From Streptomycetaceae bacterium (GTDB lineage Bacteria; Actinomycetota; Actinomycetes; Nanopelagicales; Nanopelagicaceae), in contig JAIXYD010000008.1 of assembly GCA_027490415.1 (NCBI GenBank), forward strand, positions 1-5,863: DNA of 5,863 bases. Direction: 5' to 3'. Shown piece after piece: positions 5,502 to 5,863 of the stretch. Made by a program: the position numbers and the translations under genes. Each line of letters starts with the position of its first letter. Position 1 is the stretch's first letter. The notes under the pieces are model-generated. The model was given only the letters and a program-made list of their open reading frames with translations, ran no database searches and was not told the origin of the DNA.

Positions 5502-5863
5502 ATGGAGCAGGCGATTCAGTTATTCGTAGCCGGGTTGATCATTCTACTTTTGGCGTATTTAGTAAGAAGCAATCGAGCGCTGCATCGAAAGTTAAACCGC
5601 AACGCTGACAGGGTGAGTAAAGAACTCTCGGGCCAAACAGGCCGAATCAAGAGCGAGATAGCAGATGCCTATCATCAAATGGAAGCGATCGAACAGTTGC
5701 TGCCATTACTCAAGCTCACAGCTCCGCTTCCTCCATCACGAGGATGGGCAGCATCGCCTGACTTTCTTCTTTCTCTGGCCCATATAACCAAGAGTCTTCG
5801 TCCACGCTTAACAGTCGAACTTGGTTCTGGAACGTCCACATTAGTTCTAGCCAAATCTGGCGC
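5502..5863 (+). CDS. Membrane-anchored class I SAM-dependent methyltransferase, N-terminal part (runs off the window)
   Basis: The frame is open from ATG 5502 to the right edge, giving 120 residues and no stop. Residues 5-21 form a single hydrophobic helix (LFVAGLIILLLAYLV), followed by basic RSNRALHRKLNR, which predicts an N-out, C-in anchor. Residues about 30-72 look like a coiled coil (heptad-like E/K/Q/L pattern). GWAASPDFLLSLAHI and the glycine-rich motif I VELGSGTSTLVLA (105-117) then mark the start of a Rossmann-type methyltransferase domain, with E106 and the GSG loop (108-110) for AdoMet. The arrangement resembles Methyltransf_24-like proteins often found near polysaccharide or glycan genes; the acceptor cannot be deduced. 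Start choice: the ATG fits a TAGCAT leaderless promoter and precedes the membrane helix. The C-terminal two thirds are missing only because the window ends. Confidence 0.85.
   Translation, partial: MEQAIQLFVAGLIILLLAYLVRSNRALHRKLNRNADRVSKELSGQTGRIKSEIADAYHQMEAIEQLLPLLKLTAPLPPSRGWAASPDFLLSLAHITKSLRPRLTVELGSGTSTLVLAKSG

Noticed and set aside
5332..5529. 65-residue open frame on the + strand filling the intergenic gap
   Set aside because: No Shine-Dalgarno (the ATG follows a run of nine A), no recognisable promoter, composition without domain or membrane pattern, and it overlaps the methyltransferase start by 28 bp in another frame.
1..5863. CRISPR array, tRNA, rRNA, insertion sequence, phage or defence genes
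   Set aside because: No regularly spaced repeats, no cloverleaf or rRNA-like segment, no transposase or integrase motif, and no long terminal repeats seen on either strand.

Overview
The window looks like a piece of chromosome from a streamlined, moderately low-GC actinobacterium, possibly of the freshwater planktonic (acI / Nanopelagicales-like) type. The reasons are tight gene packing with convergent overlaps, intermediate base composition, start regions with TANNNT-type -10 boxes and no Shine-Dalgarno (leaderless style), and actinobacterial-type proteins. These include a TrpD that resembles actinobacterial TrpD and sits convergent to a DEDDh exonuclease, and a PGPGW-family small membrane protein. 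The taxonomic placement is inference; no rRNA or other marker is present.

Layout from left to right: (1) the 3' half of trpD (anthranilate phosphoribosyltransferase, + strand). It overlaps tail to tail with (2) a single-domain DEDDh (DnaQ-like) exonuclease on the - strand, which lies downstream of (3) a small PGPGW-type membrane protein, also -. (4) A short divergent promoter region around 1439-1500 separates these from a + strand pair: (5) an aldo/keto reductase of the Kv-beta-like type and (6) a Dcp-type M3 zinc peptidase, 13 bp apart. The peptidase gene overlaps tail to tail with (7) a low-molecular-weight protein tyrosine phosphatase (-). Upstream of that is (8) a 52-residue two-helix membrane protein (-) with a very good Shine-Dalgarno. 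The two are separated by a 16-bp hairpin plus U-rich tract that works only in the - strand transcript. (9) An intergenic region of about 240 bp (5265-5501) holds only inverted repeats and a -10-like box. It leads into (10) the 5' part of a membrane-anchored class I SAM methyltransferase (+) that runs off the right edge.

No single pathway unites these genes. Tryptophan synthesis, nucleic acid processing, redox chemistry of carbonyls, peptide recycling and phosphotyrosine signalling are all housekeeping-type functions. The right end (phosphatase, tiny membrane protein, anchored methyltransferase) could be the edge of a cell-envelope or glycan locus, but that is speculative from what is visible.

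I found no CRISPR array, tRNA, rRNA, insertion sequence, phage gene or recognisable defence system. The observations most worth a second look are the - strand hairpin placed directly against the phosphatase ribosome-binding site, the exonuclease that lacks the C-terminal GIY-YIG half I recall from its actinobacterial relatives, and the inverted repeats straddling stop codons at both convergent junctions.
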